Shown here: positions 12,401 to 23,593 of the stretch, in pieces
Layout: each line of letters starts with the position of its first letter
Numbering within the stretch: position 1 is the stretch's first letter
NCBI GenBank assembly: GCA_027946365.1
Contig: JAPEUQ010000002.1
Coordinates: 1,984,001-2,048,000, forward strand
DNA: 64,000 bases
From: Kalmusia sp. IMI 367209
Taxonomy: Eukaryota > Ascomycota > Dothideomycetes > Pleosporales > Didymosphaeriaceae
Direction of reading: 5' to 3'
Program-made: the position numbers and the translations under genes
The notes under the pieces: generated by a model
What the model saw: the letters and a program-made list of their open reading frames with translations, nothing else
Told to the model about the DNA's origin: nothing
Database searches by the model: none

Positions 12401-14690
12401 GCAAGGCTGGAGACGGCGTGCTTGCGAGCTTGTTGCCCACTTTAGAAGAAGGCTTGCACTCTACCGATACCGACGCTAAACAGGGTATTTGCATGGCTCT
12501 CAAGGAGCTGATTACAGCTGCCTCACCAGAGCAGCTAGAAGACTATGAAAAGACTCTGATCCAGGTGGTACGATCGGCTTTGGTTGACCCAAGCAGCGAA
12601 GTTCGAGAAGCAGCCGCCGAAGCTTTCGACTCCTTGCAGGAGGTTTTGGGCAAGAAGGCCATTGATCAAGTCCTACCGCATCTGCTGTCACTCCTTCGGA
12701 GTGATGACAATGCACAAAATGCTCTTTCCGCACTCCTCACCCTTCTCACCGACAATCAACGATCGAATGTCATCCTACCAAACCTCTTACCCACTTTACT
12801 CAAACCCCCCATGTCTGGCTTCAACGCTCGGGCTATTGCCTCTCTTGCCGAGGTGGCTGGCAGCGCCATGGCGAGACGCCTGCCTAACGTTCTCAATACC
12901 ATCATGGACAATGTTATAAGGTGCAAAGATGACGAATTAAGACAAGAACTAGAAGACGCCTTTAATGCCGTTCTTCTGTCCGTCGACGAGTATGATGGCC
13001 TCAACACTGCCATGAGCGTCATGCTGGCTCTCGTGAAGCATGACGATGAGCATAGACGTGCCAAGGCCGATTTGTATCTTGCCAAATTCTTCGAAGAAAC
13101 CGAGGTCGACTTTTCTCGATACTATCCCGATCTTATCCGGGTGTTGCTCATCTCGTTCGCGGACGGGGATAAGGAAGTGGTCAAGGCGGCGTGGACCGCA
13201 CTCAGTGCGCTCACTAAACAACTGCGTAAAGAGGAAATGGAGTCGCTCGTCATATCGACACGACAAACATTACAGCAGGTTGGCGTGGCAGGATCAAATC
13301 TTCCTGGGTTCTCTCTGCCAAAGGGCATAAGCGCGATTTTACCAATCTTTTTGCAAGGTCTCATGAATGGATCTACGGATCAACGAACCCAAGCTGCTCT
13401 AGCCATTTCGGATATCATTGATCGCACGGATGCCAAGGCGCTGCAGCCCTTTGTTACGCAAATAACTGGTCCTCTCATCCGTGTGGTTACCGAACGCTCC
13501 ACCGAAGTCAAGGCTGCCATTTTGCTTACACTGAACAACTTGCTTGAGAAAATTCCCGCGTTTCTCAAACCATTCTTGCCCCAACTACAACGAACATTTG
13601 CAAAGTCTCTTGCAGATACTTCGTCTGATGTTCTTCGCGCACGCGCAGCCAAAGCTTTGGGTACACTTATCAAGCTTACACCAAGGGTCGATCCTCTGAT
13701 CGCAGAACTAGTAACTGGATCTAAGACGAGCGACCAGGCAGTCAAAACTGCCATGCTGAAGGCTTTGTTCGAAGTGGTCAGCAAGGCTGGTAAATCCATG
13801 AACGAGGCAAGCAGGAACGCGATTCTGGGTCTCATCGACACGGATGTTGACGAAACAGATGATGCAATGTCAATCACCAATGCGCGTCTGCTTGGTGCTC
13901 TGATTGGGTGCTTACCTACTGACATCGCTGGTGGTCTCATCAAAGCACGCGTCCTGACTACGCACTTTAGTAAAGCGTCGATGCTGGCCCTCAATGCCAT
14001 TTTGCTCGACTCGCCAGATGCGCTGGTTGACGGCTTCCCTGAAGAGACTGTTGACATTATTTCCAAAGGCATCGGCCATTCACAGCCTGTTGTGCGCGAC
14101 AATTCTGTGCTAGCATCTGGCAAATACTTGTAAGTCTAATTTGATCTCTACGTAGACATATGCTGACCTTACGTTGTAGGCTTTCCGAGCGCACGAACAA
14201 GACATATGACCACACCAAGCCTCTCTTCGAAGCACTAGCACCGGTAATTGAGCCTGGAAATCCAGGAGATACTAGGAGGTTGGCGCTCGTGGTACTGCGG
14301 ACAGTGGCGCGAGAGCACAACGAGCTCGTCCGTCCGCATATTCCGCTACTTATCCCTCCCATTTTCGCCTCGGTTCGCGACCCCGTTATCCCCGTCAAGC
14401 TATCTGCCGAGGCAGCATTCCTCGCCATTTTGTCAGTGGTGGACGAAGAGAGCGCAGTATTTGACAAGTATATGGCCGGTCCTGGAAAGAGCCTGTCCGC
14501 GGGCCAGCAACGTAGCATGGGCGACTACTTCAAGCGTGTCGCGTTGAGACTGGCTGGGCAAGCGAGGGAGCGCAAAGAGGCAGAAGGTGGTGTTGGGGGC
14601 TTAGGACTGTCGAGTGATGAAGTCGAGGATGAGAGGGAGGTGTGGAGTGTGGGAATGGTGGAGCTAGGGGACGTGTTTGGTGAATCGTAG
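6498..14690 (+). CDS. GCN1: GCN1, ribosome-bound activator of the eIF2-alpha kinase Gcn2 (two frame breaks)
   Basis: Exons are 6498-6624, 6675-8767, 8813-14129 and 14180-14690. The product would be about 2681 aa, against 2672 in yeast. It is a HEAT-repeat protein that, with Gcn20, binds stalled ribosomes and passes the uncharged-tRNA signal to Gcn2. The repeats run throughout, and a conserved signature (VPERDEYG, then MLRKVDLRDPWE) lies near 10,190-10,250. Exon 3 is interrupted by two +1 frame changes. One is at the CCCC of 9577-9580, where one C fewer restores the family sequence FPLIFLVLEKGG. The other is at AAAAAACCC, 10151-10159, where one base fewer restores YKEKAKPRVPERDEYG. No intron explains either. 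I chose the ATG at 6498 because the upstream in-frame codon is TTG. Sequence error is likelier than loss of this conserved gene, but that is inference. Confidence 0.93.
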
Positions 14691-15194
14691 TGTGGTTGTT
14701 TCGCGCTATGGAATTTGAGAGACGACAGTTTGGATGGGGAAAAAAAGGTACGGATTTGAGCTTTTAGCGGGCGTTTATGTAGATGCATGAATTGATGGCG
14801 TCCTGTGAAATTGTTCGATTACGAATGTCAGGAATACCGGACATATTCATTCCATGTTTACTATAGATGGTGTTGAAGCACGGTGATCGCCGGGACCGCT
14901 CCCCAGACGCGCGCTAGCCAGCTCCGCAACCTCCGACCTTAATCCAACCTCACTTCCACGCCCCTCAGCAGCTTCCATCGCCGCGCCCGCGCCACAACTC
15001 CTCATGCGTTGAGATTGCATCGAATTCCATCTTTGAGAACCCCCGCGACTTAATTTCCGGGTTCAAAAAGCCGCCGGAGCAACTCCGCGAGCCTGCACTG
15101 TGACCGACCCACGTCGTGCCCGCTCGAGTTCCGGCCGCACCAACACGCGCTCCACAACCACCCGTCCAAGTATTCTACAACACGAGCCGCCACT
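14691..15194. other. Intergenic region, GCN1 3' end to HFI1 start
   Basis: About 500 bp in tandem orientation. It contains the GCN1 3' UTR followed by a C-rich, pyrimidine-biased stretch (about 14,880-15,190), typical of a fungal promoter and 5' leader for the downstream gene. No other feature was seen. Confidence 0.55.
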
Positions 15195-16580
15195 ATGGCA
15201 GGCACCATCCGGCCCAACGACATGAATGTCTCGACCACACCCATCCTCTCCTCCAAAACCCTCCCGGACCTCAACATGAGCGCCCTCAAACCCGACAAGA
15301 AGCCCACCGCCCCGCGCGCACCACGTGTCGACATCGAGCCGCTCTACACTGCCGTCAAAGCCGCCATCAGCGATGCCGACTGGGCGGTGTACAAGACGTC
15401 GCTGTCGTCGTTCCTGCTGGGCAACCTGAACCAGGACGAGCTGAGCCAGCGACTAGACCGCATACTCAGCACCCCTGCCCTCGAGCACGCGCACAATGCG
15501 CTGGTCATGGGCATGTATGCGAATGTATGGCGGGATTCGCCCGAGGCGGGGATCGCAAGCTGGGTGAGCTCCACGGATAAGGTGGGGAGTGGGGTTGTGA
15601 AGGGGACAGGGGATGAGAGCGAGAAGAGGCTGAAGCATGAGGTCATGCAAATGAGTCGGAGGGAGAGGAAGAGGCTGAAGACATTACATCAGGGTGGGAG
15701 TGCAGGGAGTGGAACGTTCGATTTTGCGCCTGTGGATGCAGTAGGCGGGATTATGATGGAATATCATGAAGCGCGTAGGGTGAAATTGCCGGAGGCCGGG
15801 CCAGCAACCGCGGCGGGAGGGTATGGGAAGACGAGTAAGTACTTCTGTTTCCCTCTAATCTGCCGTGTGTTTGTGTGAGTACTAATGGAATTAGATTGGG
15901 ACCTCGAAATTCGCAAACGCTACACCTCCTCCCTCTTCACCGAAACCCATGAATTCCCCACAGCCACCACAATCTCTCATCGCCTTCTCCCCATCGCCTA
16001 CGAATTCGGCCTCCCGCAGGGCCACACGCAAGATTGCGCCGAATACCTCAACATTGCGACAGAAACATATATCAAAGAAGCGCTAACCAACTTCTTTGCG
16101 CTCGTCAGTTCGAATGGCCCGGGCTACGTGCGCACAGCCGAGTTCAAGAAGCGCGTTGAGCGCGAGGAGGGACGCGTTGCGCGGGGCGAGCTGCAGCGCG
16201 GTGGAGCTGGGGAGTTGCCTGTTGAGGCGGAGGAGAGAAGGAAGAGGAGATTGCTTTGTATGGAGGACTTAAGGCTTGCGCTGGATATTGGAGATCAATA
16301 TCTTGGACAGGTGCCGCTGCTTGCGGGGTCGATTGCGAATTCGCGGTTCTTGGATACACCGGGTGGTGAGGACTTGTATAACGATGGGGCTGTGTCGGGC
16401 AAGACGATGACGAACGGGATTGGTGGCAAGGCGGCGGCAGGGTCAATGTACGGATGGAACGTCGATTTAGGGGATCCGATGGTTGTGGATGATGACGTAG
16501 GATGGTTGGGTGGGAGCGTTAGGGAGGTGGATGAATTGGATGGGGCTTTGGGGACGGCGCTCGAGTTGGGGGATCTTTGA
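15195..16580 (+). CDS. SAGA complex subunit Hfi1/Ada1 (transcriptional coactivator)
   Basis: Two exons, 15195-15834 and 15895-16580, joined in phase 1 across a 60-bp intron with a good branch sequence (ACTAATG); 441 aa. The protein matches the SAGA-Tad1 family. An N-terminal helical segment near residues 48-90 (VDIEPLYTAVKAAISDADW) is followed by a basic patch rich in RRERKRLK near residue 155. The second exon carries the histone-fold-like part, with RLLPIAYEFGLPQG and a downstream MEDLRLALDIGDQYLG element. Hfi1/Ada1 is a core structural subunit of SAGA in the nucleus and forms a histone-fold pair with Taf12 in yeast. Pairing in this organism is inferred from the family. No defects are seen. 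Confidence 0.85.
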
Positions 16581-18656
16581 GTGACTGAGCTTCCTGCTCT
16601 GCTGCAAGAGATGGGCATATTTTGGCGTCTTGGGGTTTGCAAACATGCATTTTTGGCATGCGATGGGATGTGATACCCGGACTTCGGTTAGGTTTGATTT
16701 CCTCTTTTTGGGGTCAGGAGTTCGGCATTGGTGTGGCGTTTGGAATTGGGTCTATTGTATGTGTATGACTATGCCTACCTGTCAATTTAAGGTAATCTGG
16801 AATTTATGCATGGATGTCTTGTGCAATTCCTGCCGCCCAACTTGCAGAAGATTCTGACAAATAAGGAATTCCAAAGGTATGGTTTGTATATTGAGAAAAA
16901 TTTTGTCATATAATATCACGGAAAGAAAGGCATGTGAGAAAAACGGTATGGCAGAGAGATAAGGGTCTAAGCATATTCATTGTAGACTCCTCCAGTGCCT
17001 TGTTATGAATTTTCGATATGGGCATAAGACGTTGATCGAATGTTAGTGGCGAGTATCTCTGGGCTTGCTCATAGCTTTACCGTTACATTGAGCCTCAGCC
17101 GCATATGCTTCCGTGGTTCGATTATTTTCAGACTCTTGGCGCGAGCAGGCAGACATATGCCGCGGCCTATTGATTTTCAGCCAACTCTCATACTATGGTG
17201 CTCATATTTTGAAGACTGCGTTCCATAAAGCGTGATGCCCATTATTTTAGTAAGAAAGTGTCAAGTATGGGAAGAGAAAGACTAGTAAGTCTGAGAGGAG
17301 CTTTATATCTCTAAGATTGGCGCACTGGAAGGCACATATAGCGCCTCGTAAGTGTACTCAGTAGAGTGAGCGTAAGTATTTGATCGATAATGATACTGAT
17401 CATCACTACATTTTACGCCATGATCAATTTGGGGGTGGGTTCTAGTCTTCTGAGAGGCGGAAAGGTCCACATGAGTTGGAGCTGCGAGAGGCTTGATTCG
17501 GCTCTCATGTAGTGGTGAAAACGAAATTTTGGCGGCCACCTCATGGGCGCCTCAGGATCAGATTTTTGATAGAAACTGATTGAGCGTAGAGAAGATAAGG
17601 GTTGAGAATGGGGAGAGTATTTATATGCTTCCCAGCGGGGAGAGGTATAGTGGTGGCGATAGACAGGAGTATGTAATACCCATTATACCCGCTACCACCA
17701 CGATTCTTTATGGTGAGGAGGCTTTCTAACGAAAGTTTGGAACGGGCATATATTCCGATTCCCATCACAAACAATCTTCGTATTGTTGGTCTGGGGATTA
17801 GATTTGATACTTTAAGTGCCCACTGACTATGTGTGGAGAAGGGGATATAGAAAATTGTGGTGACATGAATCCCTCTCAAATACACAAGCATGTACTGCTT
17901 GATTCACAAGATAAGAAAATATATGAAAAGCTTTTCTTAACATGAGCAGTATGAGTTATTAGAGGTACACACACTCAAGGACAGATGGATATGTTGGGAA
18001 AGGATTATAGGTCTTCTTCTAATTAAAGACAAATGCGCTGGGATGTTCTAGCTTTGAATGAATTTCAGGTTGTATTGTACGACTCCCAGGATTTACTCCA
18101 AAGCGTTATAACATAAGATGTAACGGGAATTCAGGTCTCCTGCTCCGAAACTTCGAATATTCTTTCAAAGCCTCCCTCAATATTCCAAAAGCAACTACCT
18201 TAGTTGCTTACCGACACGCTTACTAAAACGGTAAAGTACTTATTTTGACGCACCATTCCATACGTCTAGATTCCGAGGACAAATCATAGTCGTCATCCTA
18301 AACGATTCAGTAGGAATCTACCTATAGGTAGCGTATGCTAAGGGCAAATAACATCTTAAAAAGTTTTGAGTATGTCCGATCATGCAACGCCCATAATTAT
18401 GTTAGAATACGAAAATTGTATCATCACCCCTTCATATTTCAGCCCAATACTTGGAACCACAAATACTCTTCCTGAGAACCTCATCTGCATAAAATAACGC
18501 AAATTATACAAGTCGATATATTTGGAGATGCTGGCAGTCAAAATCCATGATTTATTCTAGATCTATGCACTTATGATAGAGATTGACACTGCAAATCAGT
18601 GTCATTGATCAATCTATGCGCCAATGTTTCTCAATCTCATAACACATCCCAACTAA
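16581..18656. other. Gene-poor AT-rich intergenic region
   Basis: About 2.1 kb with only short ORFs. The largest, on the minus strand at 17541-17891 (116 aa), matches nothing I recognise and lacks a clear start context. I see no terminal repeats, transposase-like motifs or RNA genes. The right half (17,900-18,650) is very AT-rich and could be old degraded repeat DNA; that is a guess. Confidence 0.5.
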
Positions 18657-19466
18657 CTATGCTAGTAAAACCACTAGAGGAAGGAATAGGGCCGCGGCCG
18701 AGCGATGTGCAAACTTTGCAAATGGCCTAGCGGCACCATGAAACGAAGTAGGCACGGAACTGGTTGTGTTCGGAGTGGCAGCCGTATCGGAGGATGCAGA
18801 AGATGTTGTAACCGAGGCTTGAGGTGTTACGCTACGCGCAGGAGAAATCGATGGATTGTCCACCACCATGGATGTGGACGTCTCAATGTTCGTGGAGGCC
18901 GGACCTTCCGTACTTGACACTTGTGTTGAAGCTGCTTCAGAACTTGAGGAAACAGTGATCGTAACAGGAAATTCAGACGAGGTCGCAGTGTCCCCACCAA
19001 CCCCCCATGCTCCTGCGATTCCGTCACAGATGAATGCCATAGCCTTGTACTCCGCCCCAGGAACGACACAACTTCCATCCGCATTAGGGTCTGTGGGATT
19101 ATATAATGGACCCGGCTCATATGATTGTATCAGTGATGAGCACGCATCATCACCATATACGTTGAAGTACGGCCTTGAGCCATTTTCGCACCATGGTCGC
19201 TCGTTGAGTAGGTATGACTGGAATACCACATTGGTAGGCGAAGAAGCGCTATTATCTGCGACACCGCACACGTCACGGCCCAGGATTCAAGAGTTGATGT
19301 AGACTGAATCCGTACAATCTGTGTTGGAAAATAGTGTGATGTTGCCTGTTTTCGATAGCTCGGCTGCTACAAATGATGCGGTCAAGGCCGCAAAAGCAGC
19401 CCAGAACCTTATTATACCCGTCATACCACGAGAGATGATGCGAGAGGATATCAAAGTGATGTACAT
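18657..19466 (-). pseudogene. GPI-anchored-type surface protein with an in-frame TGA
   Basis: One continuous frame runs from an ATG at 19424 (or 19466, 14 codons upstream) to 18657, broken only by TGA at 19289-19287. Before the stop there is a good signal peptide (RFWAAFAALTASFVAAEL), then TLFSNTDCTDSVYIN. After it come ILGRDVCGVADN, a Cys-containing domain, a Ser/Thr-rich linker of about 80 residues and a hydrophobic C terminus (AAALFLPLVVLLA) like a GPI-attachment signal. TGA is one base from TGG, so a Trp codon was probably lost. No intron of plausible size removes it. If the stop is real, the gene makes only a short secreted peptide. Family and function are unknown to me. The whole domain layout suggests recent loss or a sequence error. 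Confidence 0.6.
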
Positions 19467-19792
19467 GAAATGAGGAAGGATGTTATGGGACGTTCAGGGG
19501 TGTAGCTAGGGGAAATTGCAGATCCTGTCAAACTAGTTATGGACTAGCGTTGACAGCTAAGCAGGACTGCACGTGATCTCACATCTTCCATCTTTCCGTG
19601 GAAATTTACCTTACATGACCAATACTAATGTTTTTTCGATGAAATCTAACAATCAATGTCTCGTTGTCCACCCATAGCTCCCATAAAAGTAATATCTATA
19701 GCATAAAATATGCAACTACCTAGGTATCCCTGGAAACCCGATCAGTTGTGCTTAGCCGACACTTGAACAATGAAACTTCTAAAACCTACTTT
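19467..19792. other. Intergenic region
   Basis: About 330 bp between the GPI-type gene start and the end of the four-module enzyme. Both genes are on the minus strand, so this holds the promoter of the former and the 3' UTR of the latter. No other signal was seen. Confidence 0.5.
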
Positions 19793-22700
19793 CTAAGCCC
19801 CACCAAAAACTAGAAGGCTCTGTATATCAGCACCGCCAAATCCACATTGATATAGAAACTCTCGGCCACGATGCAATGGAAACTCAACGACAACTATTAC
19901 ACTGACTTTCTCGACGATAACGCCAGCTGCCTGTAACAATTGGAGCACTGCACAAAGCGTTTTTCCTGTAGAAAGCACATCGTCGACCACCACCACTCTA
20001 GAAGCACTTGAGAGTATGCTCTGCTCCATCTCGATCCGTCTCTCATGACCATTCTTGAATCCTAGTGAAGAAACATAGGAGGAAGGCTTGCTCACAGAAA
20101 TGGTCGGCGGAGGTAGCTTGCCAGCATCGCGAATTAGTACCAAGGGCAGATTGGCTTTCAAAGCCAGTGCCGAGGCATAGATAAAACCACCAGCCTCGCA
20201 GGATACAATCACGTCCTTTTTTTTCCAGTGATCCAAGAAACGGGATTGCAACAAGGAAGCACATAGTTCTAGACCACCTGGTTGCTGAGCTATACCGAGT
20301 ACATGGCGAAATTCAACGCCCTGGCGAGGAAAGTCGGGTACCGAACGTACCATAACAGTCAGCCGGCTCAGATCGTTATGCAAGAATGGAAGCAGGCAGG
20401 TTTCTGCAAATGATTGTGACTTTTCATTACCATCCGCATCGTTAACAAAACACATGCTTGGCTGATATGGAAAGGCTCTTGAACTTGGCTCTTTCATGTC
20501 GATGACCTCATCATCTTGAAGATCCTCGTCTTTAGAGGATGCACCTCGGGACTGACGAGTTCCATCGCTCGCCTGAACTTGGACATCAAGCAGCTTCATA
20601 TCCGGCACCAAATATGAATATTTTGCAAGTGGCGCTTCATCTCTCATACCCGTGATTAACAATACATCTGCATTTTCAATTCTTTGAACAATTTCCAAGA
20701 AATGCTCTTGTGGTAGTTGAGGTCGCTGTCTCACTTGCTTCTGGAAGAACTCCGTCAATGTCAATCGGTGTTGTTCCTTGTATTTACGATCTGACACTAG
20801 GCGTTCAAAGTCAGCACCTATCTCTGACGCGTATTCTCGCTTGGTAACATCACTGATGCTACATATGACAGCTTTGAGATTCCTATCAGGGACTTCATTG
20901 ATCTTGGAAGCCCAGATTTTGGCACAATAATCTTTGCCAGCACAACTTTTTCCGGTGACAAGGATAACCAGCTTCGGACTCTTCGTTAATTTCGAGAGCG
21001 GGCAGCCGTAAGTCAGCACGCTTTGGGGATCGAGGCTTTGTTTAAGGTATGCAAGGCGTGTTCTATTCGGCCCAAAAGCTTTGACTGCCAATGCGGAGTC
21101 TCTAAGATTTGGTCCTAGATCGGCGGGGTAAACTCCACTACTGCGCGACAATAAATTCTCAGCAACCATGTAAACCCAACGTACAGCAGCATCTGCAACT
21201 TGAGTGTCATCATCGGCTCGAGGCCAGACACCAGTGATGACACAAGCGAAGTTCCAATTTCGACAACCAAAGGCAGTAGAATAGCTTATAGTATCACCGA
21301 TTGCGCCACCTCCGTGTAGTACGTGAATATAGCATAGCTTAGTAGGGCGAGAGTCCATAGCAGCCAGCAAGCGATTAGCCGTCTCCGAATCTCCAATTGA
21401 CTTGAAAAATAAACATCGTTTAAATGAAGAAGTCTGGCCTCCTCCATGTCCACCATGCATAACAGCCATGTACATTTCAGCTTTAAATACCTCAAGGGCA
21501 TCCATAATTTTGTGACTTTGTGGGGTCCCCCAAATGCCACTAATGAGGGTGGACACCCAGTCTGGAGTAATACCATCTTTTACCTGAAAGGTAGTTACAC
21601 CGAGATGTAGCTTACTTTCGTTGTAGTAAAGATATGCATCGACCGAGCTAGCTCTGGATAACTCCTGAGAGTTAGTAACGTAATTGTCAAAATCCTTCAA
21701 TCTTTCGCGCGCCTCTAGAGTATCTTCGAGCGGGATGATCCATTGTTGAACCAAGTAGTCTTGCGGAGCTGTATATGCCTTAAATATTACGCTAGTTATG
21801 ATACCGAAATTAGAACCAGCACCCTTGATTGCCCATAAAATATCAGCCTCATTTGAAGGTTTTCGAGCACCATCCGGCTGGTGTTGGCTTGGTACATGGC
21901 CGACGCAGAGGATCTCGCCAGTGTCAACGGTAACCATTACAGCACCTACGATGCCATCACATGTCAATCCGTAAAGCCTCGATAGGTGGCCGATACCGCC
22001 TTGTAGCCACATTCCTGCGCCTACACTAGGTCGACTTCCGAAAGGTACCCGGACGCCCGCTTCCATGAGTTTGCGAACTACGTCACCAGTGTTGCAGCCT
22101 GCCTCAGCGACGATCAACGAGTCATGAGACTCTTCATCTCCAAGAGCTTTGAGAACCCAGACGTTGTTGAAGTTTCCCATGTCGACCGCGACGATATTCG
22201 GATAGAGGCAGTGACCGCTGTGACTTCCGCCAATGACACTCAGACTGGTGTCGTGTTTCAGAGCCCACCGAACGCAATGCTGGACTTGTAGCACCTCTGT
22301 CGGCTTGATAATTGCGGCGGGATGATGAGAGCGAGCCTCCCAACTCTTAATCTTCCTGTCACTCTCCACCAAGGGTACCTTTCCCGTCAACTCCGGCAAG
22401 GCAGTTGCGTGCCTGGTGAAGGCTATCATAATGTTGGGCGAGCTGAATATAAGATGGTTTGGAGAATCCTCAGCTCGGCGGCCCAGTTTCCTACACTCGT
22501 TTCGCCACTCGGACCGGACATTTTCTTCCTCAATCATACCCTGCACGGAGAAGCCAGCGATAAAAGGCGCAAATTTGTCCAGTAGTTTATCGTCGTTTTT
22601 CACACAGACATTTCCTTCGGGAAACAAGGAACTTCGATGAGACACCAATCCATCAAGATGTAGGCTGGCACGATGAAAAATAACGACCATTGCACCTCGT

Positions 22701-23257
22701 ATCTGCTCATCTAGCAATCCCAGCGCTTTTTCAATGAACCGCTCTTTGGGATGCATGTCGTACATGCTGTGACAGAATAGAATCACATCATATCCCCCGC
22801 GACCATCGATCAAAGAGCCAGTATAGCTAGCTGCATCTTTTTCAAGAGGGAAAGATTTCTGCTGGATCCTAGGCGGGTTTTCTAGAGAGGGTAGTGGGTA
22901 CTCGATCGCTGAGCCAAAGCTAAACCATTTCTCCAGCTTTGTGGCGTATGTGATGTTGGGCTCGAGCGCACAGTAGCTCTTGATTTTTTGTCGTAGATGA
23001 TTCGGAAGATAGCCAAGCACGCTCTTCGGTCCAGGTCCGATCTCTAACACGGATATTCGATTACGTGACTTGAACAGCGGCGCCAGTAGCTCAGATAGTT
23101 GGGGGATAATGAAGTCTTGGTATGTCTTCCATTCTGATATTTGCAACACGTCAAAACCTGCGCTATACTGTGCATCTGAAAGTGGCTGTTCTGGTGAGCA
23201 AGATAGTTCCGCTGCTTTCTTCCGGAGAGCCTGCTTTAGATGGTCAAGGCTGGCCAT
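19793..23257 (-). CDS. Four-module fusion: methyltransferase / FAD-linked oxidase / PMVK-like kinase / APRT-like phosphoribosyltransferase
   Basis: An intronless ORF of 1154 aa with four enzyme-like modules. Residues 1-270 resemble a SAM-dependent methyltransferase (VLEIGPGP near 72, acidic motif DVILFCHSMYD). Residues 300-745 are a BBE/VAO-type FAD-linked oxidase: PCMH domain with GGSHSGH near 344, GGIGHLSRLYGL near 417, and a C-terminal FGPNRTRL...LDPQSVL element. Residues 760-905 resemble animal-type phosphomevalonate kinase (P-loop VTGKSCAGKDY near 769, then YKEQHR and LLITGMRDE). Residues 950-1154 resemble adenine phosphoribosyltransferase: PDFPRQGVEF, EAGGF in place of the usual EARGF, IRDAGKLPPPTISV, and the PRPP loop VVVVDDVLSTGKT near 1091. 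The module identities are fairly secure, but the substrate is unknown. A purine-like or prenylated-base metabolite would suit the kinase and PRTase, but that is speculation. It lies 336 bp downstream of the AAA-HET gene on the same strand. Confidence 0.85.
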   Translation of the reverse strand: MASLDHLKQALRKKAAELSCSPEQPLSDAQYSAGFDVLQISEWKTYQDFIIPQLSELLAPLFKSRNRISVLEIGPGPKSVLGYLPNHLRQKIKSYCALEPNITYATKLEKWFSFGSAIEYPLPSLENPPRIQQKSFPLEKDAASYTGSLIDGRGGYDVILFCHSMYDMHPKERFIEKALGLLDEQIRGAMVVIFHRASLHLDGLVSHRSSLFPEGNVCVKNDDKLLDKFAPFIAGFSVQGMIEEENVRSEWRNECRKLGRRAEDSPNHLIFSSPNIMIAFTRHATALPELTGKVPLVESDRKIKSWEARSHHPAAIIKPTEVLQVQHCVRWALKHDTSLSVIGGSHSGHCLYPNIVAVDMGNFNNVWVLKALGDEESHDSLIVAEAGCNTGDVVRKLMEAGVRVPFGSRPSVGAGMWLQGGIGHLSRLYGLTCDGIVGAVMVTVDTGEILCVGHVPSQHQPDGARKPSNEADILWAIKGAGSNFGIITSVIFKAYTAPQDYLVQQWIIPLEDTLEARERLKDFDNYVTNSQELSRASSVDAYLYYNESKLHLGVTTFQVKDGITPDWVSTLISGIWGTPQSHKIMDALEVFKAEMYMAVMHGGHGGGQTSSFKRCLFFKSIGDSETANRLLAAMDSRPTKLCYIHVLHGGGAIGDTISYSTAFGCRNWNFACVITGVWPRADDDTQVADAAVRWVYMVAENLLSRSSGVYPADLGPNLRDSALAVKAFGPNRTRLAYLKQSLDPQSVLTYGCPLSKLTKSPKLVILVTGKSCAGKDYCAKIWASKINEVPDRNLKAVICSISDVTKREYASEIGADFERLVSDRKYKEQHRLTLTEFFQKQVRQRPQLPQEHFLEIVQRIENADVLLITGMRDEAPLAKYSYLVPDMKLLDVQVQASDGTRQSRGASSKDEDLQDDEVIDMKEPSSRAFPYQPSMCFVNDADGNEKSQSFAETCLLPFLHNDLSRLTVMVRSVPDFPRQGVEFRHVLGIAQQPGGLELCASLLQSRFLDHWKKKDVIVSCEAGGFIYASALALKANLPLVLIRDAGKLPPPTISVSKPSSYVSSLGFKNGHERRIEMEQSILSSASRVVVVDDVLSTGKTLCAVLQLLQAAGVIVEKVSVIVVVEFPLHRGREFLYQCGFGGADIQSLLVFGGA

Positions 23258-23593
23258 TCCGATTCAAAATGCGGTTCAAACCCACAGTGGAATGTATAGT
23301 GAGAAATGATATGCGAGGTGAAAGGGCTTAACGCCACGTTTTAAGTCGAGTGACGTTAATGTTCAAACAGTGATAGAGCTCTTGTCGATTGTGCAAAGTA
23401 CCAGTGAAACCTGCGCACGTACCAAACTCATCCGGTGTAAAGGATCTATCTAAACATCTGGCACACATGAGCAACCGCATTGTTCAGAGACAAAGAATCT
23501 GATCAAGCGTGCACGGATGAGGCTAATATTTTCTATACAAGCCACAGCAAAAAAGATTGTCCCGCAATCCAGTTGCAAACCCGAATGTGCTTG
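23258..23593. promoter_or_regulatory. Spacer between AAA-HET stop and four-module enzyme start
   Basis: These 336 bp between two same-strand genes must contain the 3' UTR of AAA-HET and the promoter of the fusion enzyme. No specific site was recognised. The shortness of the spacer is the basis for considering the two genes as a linked pair. Confidence 0.45.

Noticed and set aside
17541..17891. 116-aa minus-strand ORF in the AT-rich gap
   Set aside because: No homology that I recognise and no neighbouring exons with matching splice signals.
19287..19289. RIP as the cause of the TGA
   Set aside because: The implied mutation is in a CpC rather than CpA context and is isolated. The surrounding sequence shows no dense C-to-T pattern.
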